From contig JAUIAP010000037.1 of assembly GCA_030425205.1 (NCBI GenBank), positions 1 through 63,701 of the forward strand: a DNA stretch of 63,701 nucleotides. Direction: 5' to 3'. Shown here in pieces: positions 26,801-38,000 of this stretch. Each line of letters starts with the position of its first letter. Position 1 is the stretch's first letter. A program made the position numbers and the translations under genes. The notes beneath the pieces are model-generated. The model searched no databases. It was not told the DNA's origin and was given only the letters and a program-made list of their open reading frames with translations. The stretch comes from Anaerolineae bacterium (GTDB lineage: Bacteria; Chloroflexota; Anaerolineae; Promineifilales; Promineifilaceae).

Positions 26801-29800
26801 ATCGTTGACCTGATTGTTTGGCACGGGCGGCGTAATAAATTGCATCACCAAGTTGCGGCGTGCATCGCGTATCCAAAGCGGTTTGCCCTCTGCGTCCAGT
26901 TTGGTATAGGTTACATATTTTTCGCCGCCATTATCGGCAATGCTGATGACATCGCGCCCCAAGCTGTCGAGCAGGGTCAGGGCGGGGGTGTCGGCGTGTT
27001 GGGCGGCAAGCCATGCGGCACGCTGATCACGTGTGACCGCCAATGCGCCCGTGAGCGGGTTGCGCGGCAACGGCTGGTCGGGATCGACGGGGTTGCGCTC
27101 GCTGTACCATGCGCTCCGTTTGACCGTATCATTGGGGTCAAACGTCTGGACGTGCCACGGCGAAAACGCGACGTGGCTAAAGCTGCCATCGGGGAGTTCG
27201 GTGCGGATGGTTCGGCCGATTGCGTCATAATAGACGACTGGCGTAACCCCGACCTCCTGCGACTCTTCAAAGCGATGGCCGACTTCTGGCGCGCAAAAAT
27301 AGGGTTCGTACTGCTTGACCGGCTTGCCCTTATTGTTGAGAATCGTCTTGCCATTGGCGACCCAGCGCAGCGGTTGACCCGCTTGCTCAGGTTCTGCCTG
27401 TACCTTTTTGGCGACGACACTGCCCATGCCATCCGAATACTCAAAACTGGCCTGAATGGGGCTTTGTTGTCCCGCCGCCAACTGGCTAACGTGCTGTTCG
27501 CGCACGATACCGCACGCACAGGCGGGGTGTTCACCCCAGATGGTTTTGCCATCTTTGACCATCTCACCAAAGTAGTAGAGGTGGCGTGCGGTAGCGTTTC
27601 CTAGCCATGAACGGGCTTGTGTTTCGTTGAGGTTGGGTTGATCGAAAAATGGGATCAGCTCGGCCGAAACTGGATTCGCCAACCCATCGTTAAACCCACT
27701 CAAATTATCCCCTTCCGTCCCTTTGCCCTTCACTGCCAACGCCGTGGGCAGCCCCAACACGTCAAAGAATATCTCTGACAAATTGTCGTTGCTATCCTGC
27801 ATTGCGCGTGGCGCGAGAACGCGATAGTCAAATTGGGTGACGCGGGTGGTGTTGCCGAGTGGGTCGCTGCTCGATTCGATAAACAGGTCGCGCACGTCGT
27901 ATTGCAGCGTTGTGACGTTGCCAAACGGATCGCTGTATTGTTCGGGCAGGTAAAAATGGCGTGCCGCGTCGGGCGCAAACCCCGCAATGCCAGAACGTAT
28001 CCAATACGCCCCAGTTGCATCGCGCAAATAGCCGCTGGTCGTCGCGTTGTCTAATCGGTCGCGCACGCTGACACCATTGACAACCTGCGCCAGTTTTTCG
28101 TCTTGAAAGATGGCGGTTAGCAACTCGTCGGTCAGTTCCAGCTTGTAGCTCTCATATGTCAAGCCCACCCGCCCGTGTTCGCCAAACGGCAATGGGTTAG
28201 TTAGGTCGTCGGCAAAAAAGAGCGTGCGTGCGTGTTCGATTAGCCGTTTTTGGCGTTGGGCGGGAGTAGCGAGTTGGTGATAGGCGATCTCGTTGACGGG
28301 CAGCCCAGCCGTTTGATGAACAGCACTGAGTCGCAACGCGTGTAATTCACTGAGGGTGAAGTAGTCGTCTTGTGGCGCGATCCCCGTCAATTCATACGTC
28401 AGCGTTTCGCAGGGGAGGCGCAGACGGAAGTTGTCGAGGGATTGGAAATCGGCCGAAAAACGACTTTCCGTATACGTCAAATGGCTTTCTGTTTGCACCC
28501 GATCTATCAACGGCAACTGATCTGCTAACCCGTTCGCCAATGCAACGTCATCCCCAAATTTGCCCCGTCGCGGATACACAGCCGCCACCGCTTGCAGCGT
28601 GTTGCCATACTCGTCCGTTTGCAGGTTGAGCGTGTGGGCGATACGCGGATCGGGGGTAAGCGTGGGTGTCCGCAAATCGAGATCGTAATGAAAGGTGATC
28701 GCCTCGCTTTCCGTCACCAAAAAGACGGCGTGGCGGTTGTCGGCTTGCGGCTGCACACGCTTAATTTGGCAGTTGTGATATGCTGTCGTGAACAGCTTGA
28801 CAGGCAGGTGTTCGGAACGTTCCAGCGCGTCAACGTCGAGTTCGACCACCTCTTGTCGCAGCAACATTCCCTTGCACGCCCGCAACGCTTCACGCCACTC
28901 TTGGTCGTTGAGATCGGTCGATAAAGTCGGCTCTGGCAACTGCTTCTCCACAAAGCCAACGGGTCGAAAATACTCATGCGCGTACTGCGAGAGAATGCGT
29001 TCACGGTCGAGAAAAACACCCGTGTGATACCAACTCGTCGTCTTGACAGGGGGTTGATAGAGGGTTTGGTCGTCGGTGATGTAGGGGCTGTCGCTGTTGC
29101 CCTGCTGGAATCGGCCGAATGTCTCGCTGTCGATCTGCTCAATTCGGCCGAAGCCGCGAAACTCGCGCTCAACCCCATCAAAATAGCCATGATGGTAGGA
29201 ATAGCTGCTGGTAAAACGGCTCTTGCGCCACTTGTCCACAACGGTCACTTTTTCCACGACATGCACGGGGAATGGCAATTTGCTGATCCACGGTTGACCA
29301 TCGCGCTTATCCTGTAAATAAAATTTGGTTGATGGCGCATAGCTGATCTCTGTTTCTGCGCCGAGATTGTTGCGGCTTTTGATGAGCAGGTGCGGCTTTT
29401 GTCCACCCATCAGATTAACGTAGCGCATCGGCCGATTTGCGTCATTGGGCAGCGGCGACGACCAGACCAAACACGCCGTCCCATTGCCCAGCAGATCGGC
29501 GGTCATGATGTTGACCAGATCATCGACACGCGGAAAGACAGCCAGTCGTTGCACCTTACTCCAGCCATTACCCGACTGATTAAAGTAGACGCGCACACCG
29601 TCACGGTGTAGATAAATGATGTCGGTCGTGCCGCTGCCGTCGATGTCGGCGAGACGAATGCGCTTGTGACTAAACTGGTCGCTCTGGTCAAAGTTAGGCG
29701 CGTCATCCATCGCCACCTTTGCCCCAAAACGTCCATACCCCAGATTCGGCCAGTAGCACACCTCGCCACTGCGGATACGCACAAGATCGGTCAACCCGTC

Positions 29801-31540
29801 GCCGCTCATGTCAGCGAGATAGATCGATTGGGTCACGTCAGCAAAGAGGATGCGTGGGGCTTTTTCTTCGTCCCATGCGTGAAAGACGCGCCGTGCCGTA
29901 GCAAAGCCAGACTCCTCTAAGGATCGATGCCAGACAAACCCCGCCTCGTCGCTGACCAGCACATCGGCGTGACCATCTCCGTTGAGATCGATCAACTTGA
30001 GATTGGGATCGCGCATGTCGCGGTTGAGCGGGGCGCGAAACGGTTGGAATGGTTGCCACCCTTCCACGTCGTCATGCTCGTAGAAACCGCCCTCTGCAAA
30101 CAGCACCAAATCGAGCTGTCCATCCCCTGCCAAATCGAGCAACTGCCCACCCCCTGCCAGCGTCGCGTTGGGCTTGTGCGCGACCTGTTCCAGCGGTGCA
30201 AAGCGCACAGATTGTTCGCTGATTGGGCTAAGGTTGCGCTTGTAAAACCATGCCGTCGCCTGTTCGGTCAGAATGCCGGGAATGCCTTCACCGTGTAGGT
30301 CTGTCCATTGGTAGGTCGCGCCGTCGATGCCGCTGGGGAGATTTTCGGCCGAAACTTCCTCCACCACATCCTGAACAAGCGGCTGCGAATACGCAAATTC
30401 AACGGGCGGCAAGCTGCGCTTCAGATAACCTGCGCCGCTGCGCTTGTAGCCGCATTGCGTCACGGCGTTGAGAAAGGTGTAGACGGCGTTGCCATCGCTA
30501 TAGTGAAAATCGGTCGAGCGCACGAGGCAATCATTGCCGACACCCGCCTCACCCGCAAAGTGGTGAAACATCAATACCCGCCGACATTGGCGCATCGTGC
30601 GAATCTCAAAGCTGGCGCGATAGGTTGAAAATGGATCGTCGCGCATTCCCCACACACCGGGATCGTTTGGGGTCGGTGCGTTTTCGTCATGTTCGCCATA
30701 ATCAAAGACGACTTCAAACATCCAGCCTGCGTTATCGATTTGTGCGTCAGTCAAGAAGATGGGTCGCAGATTATCCGCGTCGAGCAACGTGTGCTGGTTG
30801 CCGTAGCGAATCCGTTTGAGGTAGCGGTTAGCCGTGCGCTGCTGGCGATTGCGCTCATGGGCGTGCGTCAGATCGACCCCGCTATCGTCCTCTGCTTTGT
30901 AGATGTAGAGAATAGCGTTGCCCTTGTCGTCGCGTGATTCGCAGATCAACCAGCTAAAGATGTGGTCAGGGGCGGTGGGATCAAAGATGCGAGCATTTTC
31001 GCTTTTGCCGTAGAGCGTCAGGACGTTGTCTTTGGAGAGTGACCGCCAGTGAACGTCGTGGGAATCGGCCGAATTTGACCAGCGTTCGATGCGTGCAAAC
31101 AGCCCCTCAATGCGCGGCCGATACGCCCGCACTTGATAGCTGATCCCATCCACAATACGCGGCGCATCTGGTTGCTCAAGTAGCGGCACCAAATCCTCGG
31201 AGCCAGAGAGAGCAAATACATCCGACTCCAGCGCGTCATCATATTGCGGCAGACCTTTGTCTGTTTTGCGCGTCATCGACGGCGTGGACAAGCTCCACCC
31301 CATCCCAAACACGCCATTGCCACCGCCTGAATCGTAGGCCAGCGACAACTGTGGCGTAAAGCCTGAACGGGCGGGGCTGGTGGCGATTGGCACGCTCATC
31401 GAGCCTGTGCCAGTGACGGGGTTGGCGGCGAACTTCTCGCCAATGCCGCGCAGTGCGCCGCCCCCTTTAGGCAGCGTGATGCTGGGAACGGTCGATGGTG
31501 AGTCGCCTTGATTGGTCGGGGTGTGTTCCGCTGATGACAT
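23888..31540 (-). CDS. Tc toxin TcB-TcC fusion with RHS cage and C-terminal toxin
   Basis: 2550 residues from ATG 31540 (AAGGTGG upstream). The N-terminus is a SpvB domain (ITLPKGGGALRGIGEKFAANP, SLAYDSGGGNGVFGMGW). TcdB mid-N and mid-C beta-propeller regions with FG-GAP-like LADIDGSGTTDIIYLH follow, then RHS/YD repeats from about 1500. The RHS core ends GARYYIPWLGRW...NLYLYVAANPIRNVDPLG near 2224, where TcC cages self-cleave. The remaining 326 residues are the variable cargo. They have an alanine-rich amphipathic part and a final 100 residues with VLEEFLHGTQ, which recalls zincin-like toxin domains; this is tentative. TcB and TcC are separate in the best-known loci. The cage should load the TcA channel. 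Gene order suggests an operon ending at 12486. Confidence 0.92.
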   Translation of the reverse strand: MSSAEHTPTNQGDSPSTVPSITLPKGGGALRGIGEKFAANPVTGTGSMSVPIATSPARSGFTPQLSLAYDSGGGNGVFGMGWSLSTPSMTRKTDKGLPQYDDALESDVFALSGSEDLVPLLEQPDAPRIVDGISYQVRAYRPRIEGLFARIERWSNSADSHDVHWRSLSKDNVLTLYGKSENARIFDPTAPDHIFSWLICESRDDKGNAILYIYKAEDDSGVDLTHAHERNRQQRTANRYLKRIRYGNQHTLLDADNLRPIFLTDAQIDNAGWMFEVVFDYGEHDENAPTPNDPGVWGMRDDPFSTYRASFEIRTMRQCRRVLMFHHFAGEAGVGNDCLVRSTDFHYSDGNAVYTFLNAVTQCGYKRSGAGYLKRSLPPVEFAYSQPLVQDVVEEVSAENLPSGIDGATYQWTDLHGEGIPGILTEQATAWFYKRNLSPISEQSVRFAPLEQVAHKPNATLAGGGQLLDLAGDGQLDLVLFAEGGFYEHDDVEGWQPFQPFRAPLNRDMRDPNLKLIDLNGDGHADVLVSDEAGFVWHRSLEESGFATARRVFHAWDEEKAPRILFADVTQSIYLADMSGDGLTDLVRIRSGEVCYWPNLGYGRFGAKVAMDDAPNFDQSDQFSHKRIRLADIDGSGTTDIIYLHRDGVRVYFNQSGNGWSKVQRLAVFPRVDDLVNIMTADLLGNGTACLVWSSPLPNDANRPMRYVNLMGGQKPHLLIKSRNNLGAETEISYAPSTKFYLQDKRDGQPWISKLPFPVHVVEKVTVVDKWRKSRFTSSYSYHHGYFDGVEREFRGFGRIEQIDSETFGRFQQGNSDSPYITDDQTLYQPPVKTTSWYHTGVFLDRERILSQYAHEYFRPVGFVEKQLPEPTLSTDLNDQEWREALRACKGMLLRQEVVELDVDALERSEHLPVKLFTTAYHNCQIKRVQPQADNRHAVFLVTESEAITFHYDLDLRTPTLTPDPRIAHTLNLQTDEYGNTLQAVAAVYPRRGKFGDDVALANGLADQLPLIDRVQTESHLTYTESRFSADFQSLDNFRLRLPCETLTYELTGIAPQDDYFTLSELHALRLSAVHQTAGLPVNEIAYHQLATPAQRQKRLIEHARTLFFADDLTNPLPFGEHGRVGLTYESYKLELTDELLTAIFQDEKLAQVVNGVSVRDRLDNATTSGYLRDATGAYWIRSGIAGFAPDAARHFYLPEQYSDPFGNVTTLQYDVRDLFIESSSDPLGNTTRVTQFDYRVLAPRAMQDSNDNLSEIFFDVLGLPTALAVKGKGTEGDNLSGFNDGLANPVSAELIPFFDQPNLNETQARSWLGNATARHLYYFGEMVKDGKTIWGEHPACACGIVREQHVSQLAAGQQSPIQASFEYSDGMGSVVAKKVQAEPEQAGQPLRWVANGKTILNNKGKPVKQYEPYFCAPEVGHRFEESQEVGVTPVVYYDAIGRTIRTELPDGSFSHVAFSPWHVQTFDPNDTVKRSAWYSERNPVDPDQPLPRNPLTGALAVTRDQRAAWLAAQHADTPALTLLDSLGRDVISIADNGGEKYVTYTKLDAEGKPLWIRDARRNLVMQFITPPVPNNQVNDPANGFTSCYDIAGNLLFQHSMDAGDRWMLNDAAGKPLLAWDSRGHTFLSDYDGLHRPIATYVTDGATTTQYEKIIYGDTPNNGLSDQQKLALNLRGKPYQHFDSAGIVTSMGRNPLTNTDEAFDFKGNALRSTRQLVQDYKGTPDWSQNPSLADEIFMGSTRYDGLNRPIQLTAPHSNQPDTKFNVTQPTYNEANLLEGVAVWLEISAEASTLLNPATATLHAIGNINYNAKGQRELIEYNTASQPFRTVYDYDEQTFRLRQLKTTSDQRILQDLTYTYDPVGNITDIRDAAQQTVFFNNGQIEPHNAYTYDALYRLIHAEGREHAVQNNSQRDDKPFDPVIGIPFPNSPEALQRYAESFIYDSVGNIVQMQHSGGDITRWTRDYQYALDSNRLLATRLPNDLASQPTYVAAPSYTARYSYDAHGNIIAMPHLPTMAWDFKDQLRASQQQAVNAGGSAEKTYYVYDGSGQRVRKVTESAVGQLKEERIYLGNFELYRKYSGQSVALERETLHVMDDKQRVALIETRTKLQGNDPALRQLIRYQLGNHLGSAALEVNDAAQIISYEEFHPYGTTAYQASRSQTDTPKRYRYTGKERDEETGFTYHGARYYIPWLGRWTRCDPAGFVDSTNLYLYVAANPIRNVDPLGGDLFDRVKNSVSKGIDRAQAAVKPGGAVFEAVDSAFNPNEHPVSAAVLNNMAKRGEGMVEGAKQGLKESAEDYADIAFYATHSDTHGAKEKVNAAVKRRQEAPAKMAVGMVKGFAGQVKNVGEGLGTVAYYRPELLGAAGMALPSHSKEAGADAKVANAITDIVLDGPQIVLAVEGAANLTKGTLGAATKTPVVPKNGPMFSSGELAGVESATPELLEAVGKKRAVSYAVQGSDELKFLDMRNAEAASFGTEDIILRPNPSKAAVLEEFLHGTQTKLGITDRLGTTGLGSAETHVKNFMIRHQKMLGLGAEDVRRLQILRDKGL

Positions 31541-32039
31541 GAGACAGCCACCTTGTGCGGCTTTCGGCCGATTTTCTGCACGAAAGAGTCCGCACACAAC
31601 ATCGCACCACTGCTCACGACATATTTTGGAATAGGGGATCCACGCTGGGGGATGACCGACACCAATTTGTGCCGCTCTGTTTTAGGGGTTGCTGGCTTCT
31701 AACAACCGATAATTTATCAGTGTAATCCTGTTTCTCTGAGATGCAATACGTCAAATGACGGTATTGTGCGTTGGCTTAATAGGATACGTCATTTGGCTGA
31801 TGACTTACTGCAACATTTCGCCATAATCTATCCTATGGAAAATAGGAGAGGGTGGTGTGCCAACCGTCCATAACTGACCTCCCTCCCGCGAAATCCCCGA
31901 GAAAACAACTGGCTCTTTAGGAATCTGCTTGGAAAGAGTTGCGTATCGCGTAACGGTCACTGGTTACGCAATACGCAATACGGTCGATCCATTTCAAATT
32001 CCCAAGACCTAAATAATTTCATGTCAATGGAGGCATCTC
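31541..32039. promoter_or_regulatory. Divergent intergenic region with inverted repeats
   Basis: About 500 bases between the Tc operon (leftward) and the protease gene (rightward); no gene seen. CAATACGTCA-aa-TGACGGTATTG (31744-31766) is an inverted repeat with one bulged G, and its core CGTCATTTG recurs at about 31787. ATAGGATA (31779-31786) and TATCCTAT (31829-31836) also pair. These are candidate operators for either direction. A dispersed hairpin repeat lies at 31939-31978, and GGAGG precedes the protease ATG. No confident -35/-10 pair was found. Confidence 0.4.
31939..31978. repeat. Dispersed hairpin repeat, copy 1
   Basis: TTGCGTAT-c-GCGTAAC with loop ggtcactg and the matching GTTACGC-a-ATACGCAA, a 15-bp stem with one mismatch. 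Related hairpins with a GACCTCTG-type loop lie at about 47448-47486 and 63372-63391, all intergenic. Confidence 0.65.
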
Positions 32040-35000
32040 ATGTCCCGTTTTTGGCAAACTTCCCTCAAGCAAGCAGTTCTCCTGCTATTTCTGCTGATGC
32101 TTGGCAGCACCCAACTTACACAAGCCGCCGACGAGCGACCCTCGTCTAAAATTGATCCGATTCTTTGGTCAAACGTCCAGAATCGGGCAACGACTGAATT
32201 TATCATTGTGTTTGGCGAATCGGCCGATCTCAGCCAAGCCAACACGTTCCCGACCAAAGCAGAAAAAGGTCAATACGTTTACGACACGCTCCGCGCTCAC
32301 GCAGATCGCACCCAAGCAGCTGTGCGTGCCATGCTGGATAGCAAAAACGACGACTATCAGCCGTTCTATATCAGCAACAAGATCTATGTGCCGAGCGGTG
32401 ACGCAGCGTTGTTGACTAGCTTGGCACAGCGCGACGAAGTGGCACAACTCGTCCCCAATCGCCAATATCAGCTCGTTGAGCCGTTCGATGGCATTGAAAC
32501 GGCTGGCCCCCGCACCATCGAAAGCAACCTCACCTTTATCCACGCCGATCAGGTGTGGGATTTGGGCATTACGGGTGATGGCGTGGTGTTGGCGGGCAAC
32601 GACACGGGGATGCAGTGGGATCACCCAGCACTCAAAAATCAATATCGCGGTTGGGATGGGGTTTCGGCCGATCACAACTACAACTGGTGGGACGCAACGG
32701 GCCGCTACCCAACCGCCCCCGGCGACGGCAACGGACACGGCACGCACACCAGCGGCACGATGGTCGGCGATGACGGCGGCGAAAACCAAATCGGTGTCGC
32801 ACCGACCGCTCGCGTCGTGCATTGTAAAAACTTGACCGACGACGGCTTTGGCTCCGACGCGGACATCATCGAATGTTTCCAGTGGGATTTAGCCCCCTGG
32901 GATTTGAGCGGCAACAACCCGCGCCCCGATCTCGCGCCCGATGCGATCAACAACTCATGGGGTGGGTACGGCGGTAATCCCGTCTTCATGACCGAAATCG
33001 ACGCGCTGCAAGCGGCTGGCATTTTGGTCGAGTTTAGCGCGGGCAACGCTGGTCCCTCATGCGGAACGCTTGGCTCGCCCGGCGACTTCCCGCAGGTGCT
33101 GACGACTGGCTCCGTTGACCACAGCGGCGGCACATTGCCCGGCACAATCACCTATTTCAGCAGTCGTGGCGCGTCGCCATTTTCGGCCGAACCGCTGCCC
33201 GACATTATGGCGCCCGGTGAAAATATCCGCTCCAGCTTTCCCGGTGGACAGTATGGCAGCATCAGCGGCACGAGCATGTCGGGGCCACACGTCACGGGCT
33301 TGATCGGCTTGATGTGGTCGGCCAATCCCGGTTTGCGCGGCTTCATCGAAGAGACACACGCCATCATCAAGCAGACGGCCGTCCCGCTGACGGGTCAAAC
33401 TGGCTCCAACTGCGGCGGCGACTACACGGAAGGCCCCAACAACGATTGGGGGGCTGGCACGATTGACGCACTGGCGGCGGTCAATGCGGCGATGCTCTAC
33501 GGCGACCCCGGTCAATTGACAGGCACGGTGACGGACAGCGCGACAAACGACCCCATTCCGAACGTGACCGTCCGCGCCACGCTGGGCGATGACCTCGTTT
33601 GGAAACGACGCACCGACGCAAGCGGCATCTATTCCCTGACCGTTTTTAGCGGCACATACACCGTTGAAGCGTCACTTTATGGCTATTTCCCAACTGTTGT
33701 GAATGATGTGGAAGTCGTCGCGGATGAAACGACAACGCTTGACATCGCACTCGACCCCGCACCGTTCTACACCGTCTCAGGAGTCGTCACCGATGCCAAT
33801 TCGGGCTTGCCGCTCTATGCTCAAATCAGCATTGACGGCTATCCCGGTGAGCCTGTCTGGACAGACCCATTGACGGGCGCATACTCAATTGATCTCGCGG
33901 CTGGCGTGCCATACATTTTCCGCGTTGCGGCGTGGGTTGATGGGTATGTGCCAGTGGTTGAGGCGGTTGGGGCGTTGGATGGGGCGATTTCGGCCGATTT
34001 CACCCTCACCGTCGATACCCTCCTCTGCGCCGCACCCGGCTACGAAGCGCAATACGCATGGTTTGAAGATTTTGAGACGGACGACGGTGGCTTTGTCGCG
34101 GCTGGCAACAACAGTAGTTGGCAATTTGGCACACCGACCAGCGGCCCCAACGCCGCCCACTCTGGCAGCAACGTCTGGGCGACCAATCTCGCTGGTGCAT
34201 ATAACGATAACGAAATCAGCACCATCACTTCTCCAGACATCGACCTGAGCGCATACAGCGGGCAGACGATTATCCTGTCGTGGTGGGAGTGGGTGCAGAT
34301 GGAGTCGTGCTGTGATTATGTCACCGTTGAGGTCAGCAGCAGCGGCGGCGACTTCTGGTCACAGTACTATCAATTCACCCAAGACACGGCGACCGGCTGG
34401 ACAAAACAGCAGATCATTCTCGACGCATCGTTTGCCGTGCCAAACTTCCGCGTCCGTTTTGGGCTGTTTAGCGATGGCAGCATCACGTTGCCCGGCTACT
34501 ACGTCGATGACATCGGCGTGGGCGCACTCAGCACGCCACCCGCGCTGTACAGCACCGACTTCGAGACGGACGGCGGCTTTGTCGCCAGTGGTGGCAACAG
34601 TTCGTGGGCGTGGGGCGTTCCGACACGCGGCCCCGGCTTTGCCAATTCGGGCAGCAACGTCTGGGCAACCAATCTCAACGGCAACTACAACGATTTGGAG
34701 CGCAGTCAAATCGAATCCCCAACCATTGATTTGAGCGCAGGGACAGATAGCTTGCTGCAACTCTCATGGTGGCAATGGCTCCAATCAGAAGCCAATGTCG
34801 ATACGGTCAATATTGACGTGAGCAATGACGATGGCGCGACGTGGACAACGCTTGTTGGCCCCATGTCGGGCGCGTTTGAAAGCGGTTGGACGCCGTTCTA
34901 CACCATTCTTGACCCGTCCTACGCCGTCAGCACTTTCCGCATTCGCTTCACGCTGACGACGGATGATGCCGTCACCTATCCGGGCTTCTATCTCGATGAT

Positions 35001-38000
35001 CTTGCCATTTCCCGTTTTGTCGAAAGTGGCCCCGCGCTGGCGTGTGAGCCATTGAGCGGCGGTCTTGTGATCGGGCATGTGCGCGATGCCAACACCGACG
35101 CGCCGATCAACGGGGCGCGGGTCAGCAGCGATGTGATGCGGACGCGCTCTCAGGCAACGCCCAATGATCCAGCGGTTGAAGATGGGCTGTTTATCCTATT
35201 TGCGGAAACGGGATCGCAGACAATTTCGGCCGAATTCCCCCGCTACACCCCCACCAGCCAAACGCTGACCATCACCGATGGTGAAACGCACGCGCTTGAT
35301 TTGAGCTTCGGTGCGGGGCTGTTATCGGCCGATCCCAACCCCCTCACCGTCACCCTGCCATTGGGCGATAGCGAGACGGTCGATCTAACCATCAGCAACG
35401 ATGGGGCAGCCGATTTGACCTACGTTTTGCGTGAGCGCAACGGGGAATTTACCCCTGCACGGCGCAACGCAACGGGGCAGGGCAACTGGCTCTATCGCGC
35501 AACCGAAGGGGTGTTATTGGAAGCAAACGGTGGTGAGATGAAGTTGGCGTTCCCGTCCGCTTATCAGTGGGAGCCAGATGTGATTTCAGCCGATGTGAGC
35601 GTCTTGGTCTACGCCGATGATTTCATCCACACCGCGCCCAACACCTTTGTCGATCAAGCTCTGCAAACGTTGGGCTTGCCCTACACCGCCCACTACGATG
35701 CTGACTTTGACGGCTTTCTCAACTCGCTCAACGGCAGCACATGGGACATCGTCATCTTCGCCGATGACAACTGGTATCCACCCGAAAGCGTTCTCAACGC
35801 CTTGACCGGGTACGTCGCAGCGGAGGGAAATCTGATTTTGCATAGCTGGACGGTTGGCTTTAACCCCACCGCCGCACTTTGGGAAACGCTCGGCGTGCGC
35901 TGGCAAGCGGATAATTATGAACCACCTGTCCCAATCTACTGGTGGCAACCAGACCATCCCATTTTCACACGCCCACAAGAAGTGCCGCAACTGCTCACCC
36001 CCACGGGTGGAATCTATGGCATTTATGGACAGCAGGTTGAACCGCTTGATGGCGCGGTTGCATTGGCTGGCGTTACCGAAGTTGAGACACCCAATCAGGC
36101 CACGCTTGTCTTGGGCAACGATGGGCGCACCGTCTTTCGCGGTTTCAGCGATGGGCAACACAACGCCGATCTCGATGGCGACGGGCTGATCGACGCGCTC
36201 GAACTGTGGATCAACCTGCTCGACGGTATCCAAACCAACTTCCAGTATGATGTGGCGTGGCTGGCGACCGACGTGGTCACTGGCACGCTGGCGGCCAATG
36301 GCACGCAGATAATCCAAGTCACGTTTGACAGCGACACGGCCGAGACAACACAGCCAGGAACATACGACGGCAGCTTGCGCTTTGGCAACGACACCCCCTA
36401 CGGTGCGCTGACCGTTCCCGTGCAGATGACGCTGCTGCCACCCGCCAACTGGGGCAAGTTGACAGGCACCGTGACGGGGTTAACGCGCTGTGATCAGCCA
36501 GGTAGCCCGTTGCGTGGTGTTTCAATCATGATCGATGATTTGATTGAGTTGAAGACACGCGGCGACGGCGCGTTCGCCTATTGGTTGCCCGATGACAGCT
36601 ACAGTGTCACGGTTAGCAAAGAGGGATATGCACCCCAGACGTTTGTCGCCAACATCGCGGCTGGCGGTACGCAGCTCAAGAATATCGAGCTGCGCCGTTT
36701 GATTCCGTGCGGTGATGCAACGCCAGATGGTTTGTCAATGACGCTGAACCAAAATGAGCAGCGCACCGTTGCGCTTGATTTGAGCAATGACGGCGCGGGG
36801 GATTGGACGTACAGCATCTTTGAGTCGCCGTTTGAGTTAGTGCAGGTGGATTTGAGATCGGCCGAAATCCGCCACACAGATCGCTACTCTGCACCCATCA
36901 CAGGCGTGACCTCTGTGCAGACGCAATTGCTGACGACGGGCGAGGCGACCGCGCTCCCACGGTCGGGCTGGTTTGGTGGCGCGGAGAATCCCGGTGGCGC
37001 GATCCGCTATGCGTCGGCGCAATGTGCGGAAGAGCCAAATAGCTTTTACGTCATCTCTGGCGTGGATCGCTTCTCTGGATTGAGCAAGGCGGTTTGGCGT
37101 TATGACGCAACGACGAATGATTGGACGAGCTTGCTGCCGATTCCGACCGCCGTTGAAGCGGCTGCTGCAACCTGCTATCGCGGTCGCATCTACGTGCTGG
37201 GTGGCAGTGGCACAGATCAGTTCTACATCTTTGATTTGGCGACCCGTGAATGGCTACTCGGTGCGCCGTTGCCACGCGGCACAGAAGGAGCCGTCGCCGC
37301 CGCATGGGATGGCAAAATCTACCTGATCGGCGGAGATGATGATTTCTTCCCTGCCAGTGGGGTCAGTGCAGAGGTCAACATCTACGACATCGCCAGCGAT
37401 ACGTGGGGCGACATGGGGCCAGAGATGCCGTTCCCCGTCAGCAATGCGGGGTCGGTGCAAGCGGCAAATTACGTCTACATCGCGGGTGGTTGGAACGTCA
37501 ACAGCCCCGCCAGCAACGAGACGGCGACTCAACGGTATGACCTGCTGACCGACACATGGGAAGTCGGCGCACCGTTGCTCGTCGGCCGTGCCGACTTCGC
37601 GCTTGCCGCAACCGACAGCGCACTCTACGCGCTCGGCGGTGATGCAGATGGCAACGAATTCTTTGAACCAACCGCAACGGCGACACGTCTACCGCTGGCA
37701 ACATGGCCGACTGGAGCGTGGACGGCGTTGGGTGATCCGTTACCCGTGCCGCTGCAAGCGAACAATGCGGGGTTCTGTACGACGGCGTTGTTTGATGGGA
37801 ATTCGGCCGAAATCTGGAGCGTCGGCGGTCTCGACCTAACCACCATCGGTGGACGCGCCCTCTTCCGTGAGCAAGCGGGGGAGCGTTGCCCGTCGGTCTA
37901 TGCGGATGTGTCGTGGTTGCGGGTGAGTGATGTGAGTGGGGTGGTTTCGGCCGATGGCACAAAAGCCCTCGCCGTCACCTTCAACTCGCGCAATCTCGCG

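Noticed and set aside
31700..31800. Leftward promoter TTGACG for the Tc operon
   Set aside because: No acceptable -10 element lies 16-18 bases from it; the TTGACG belongs to the inverted repeat.
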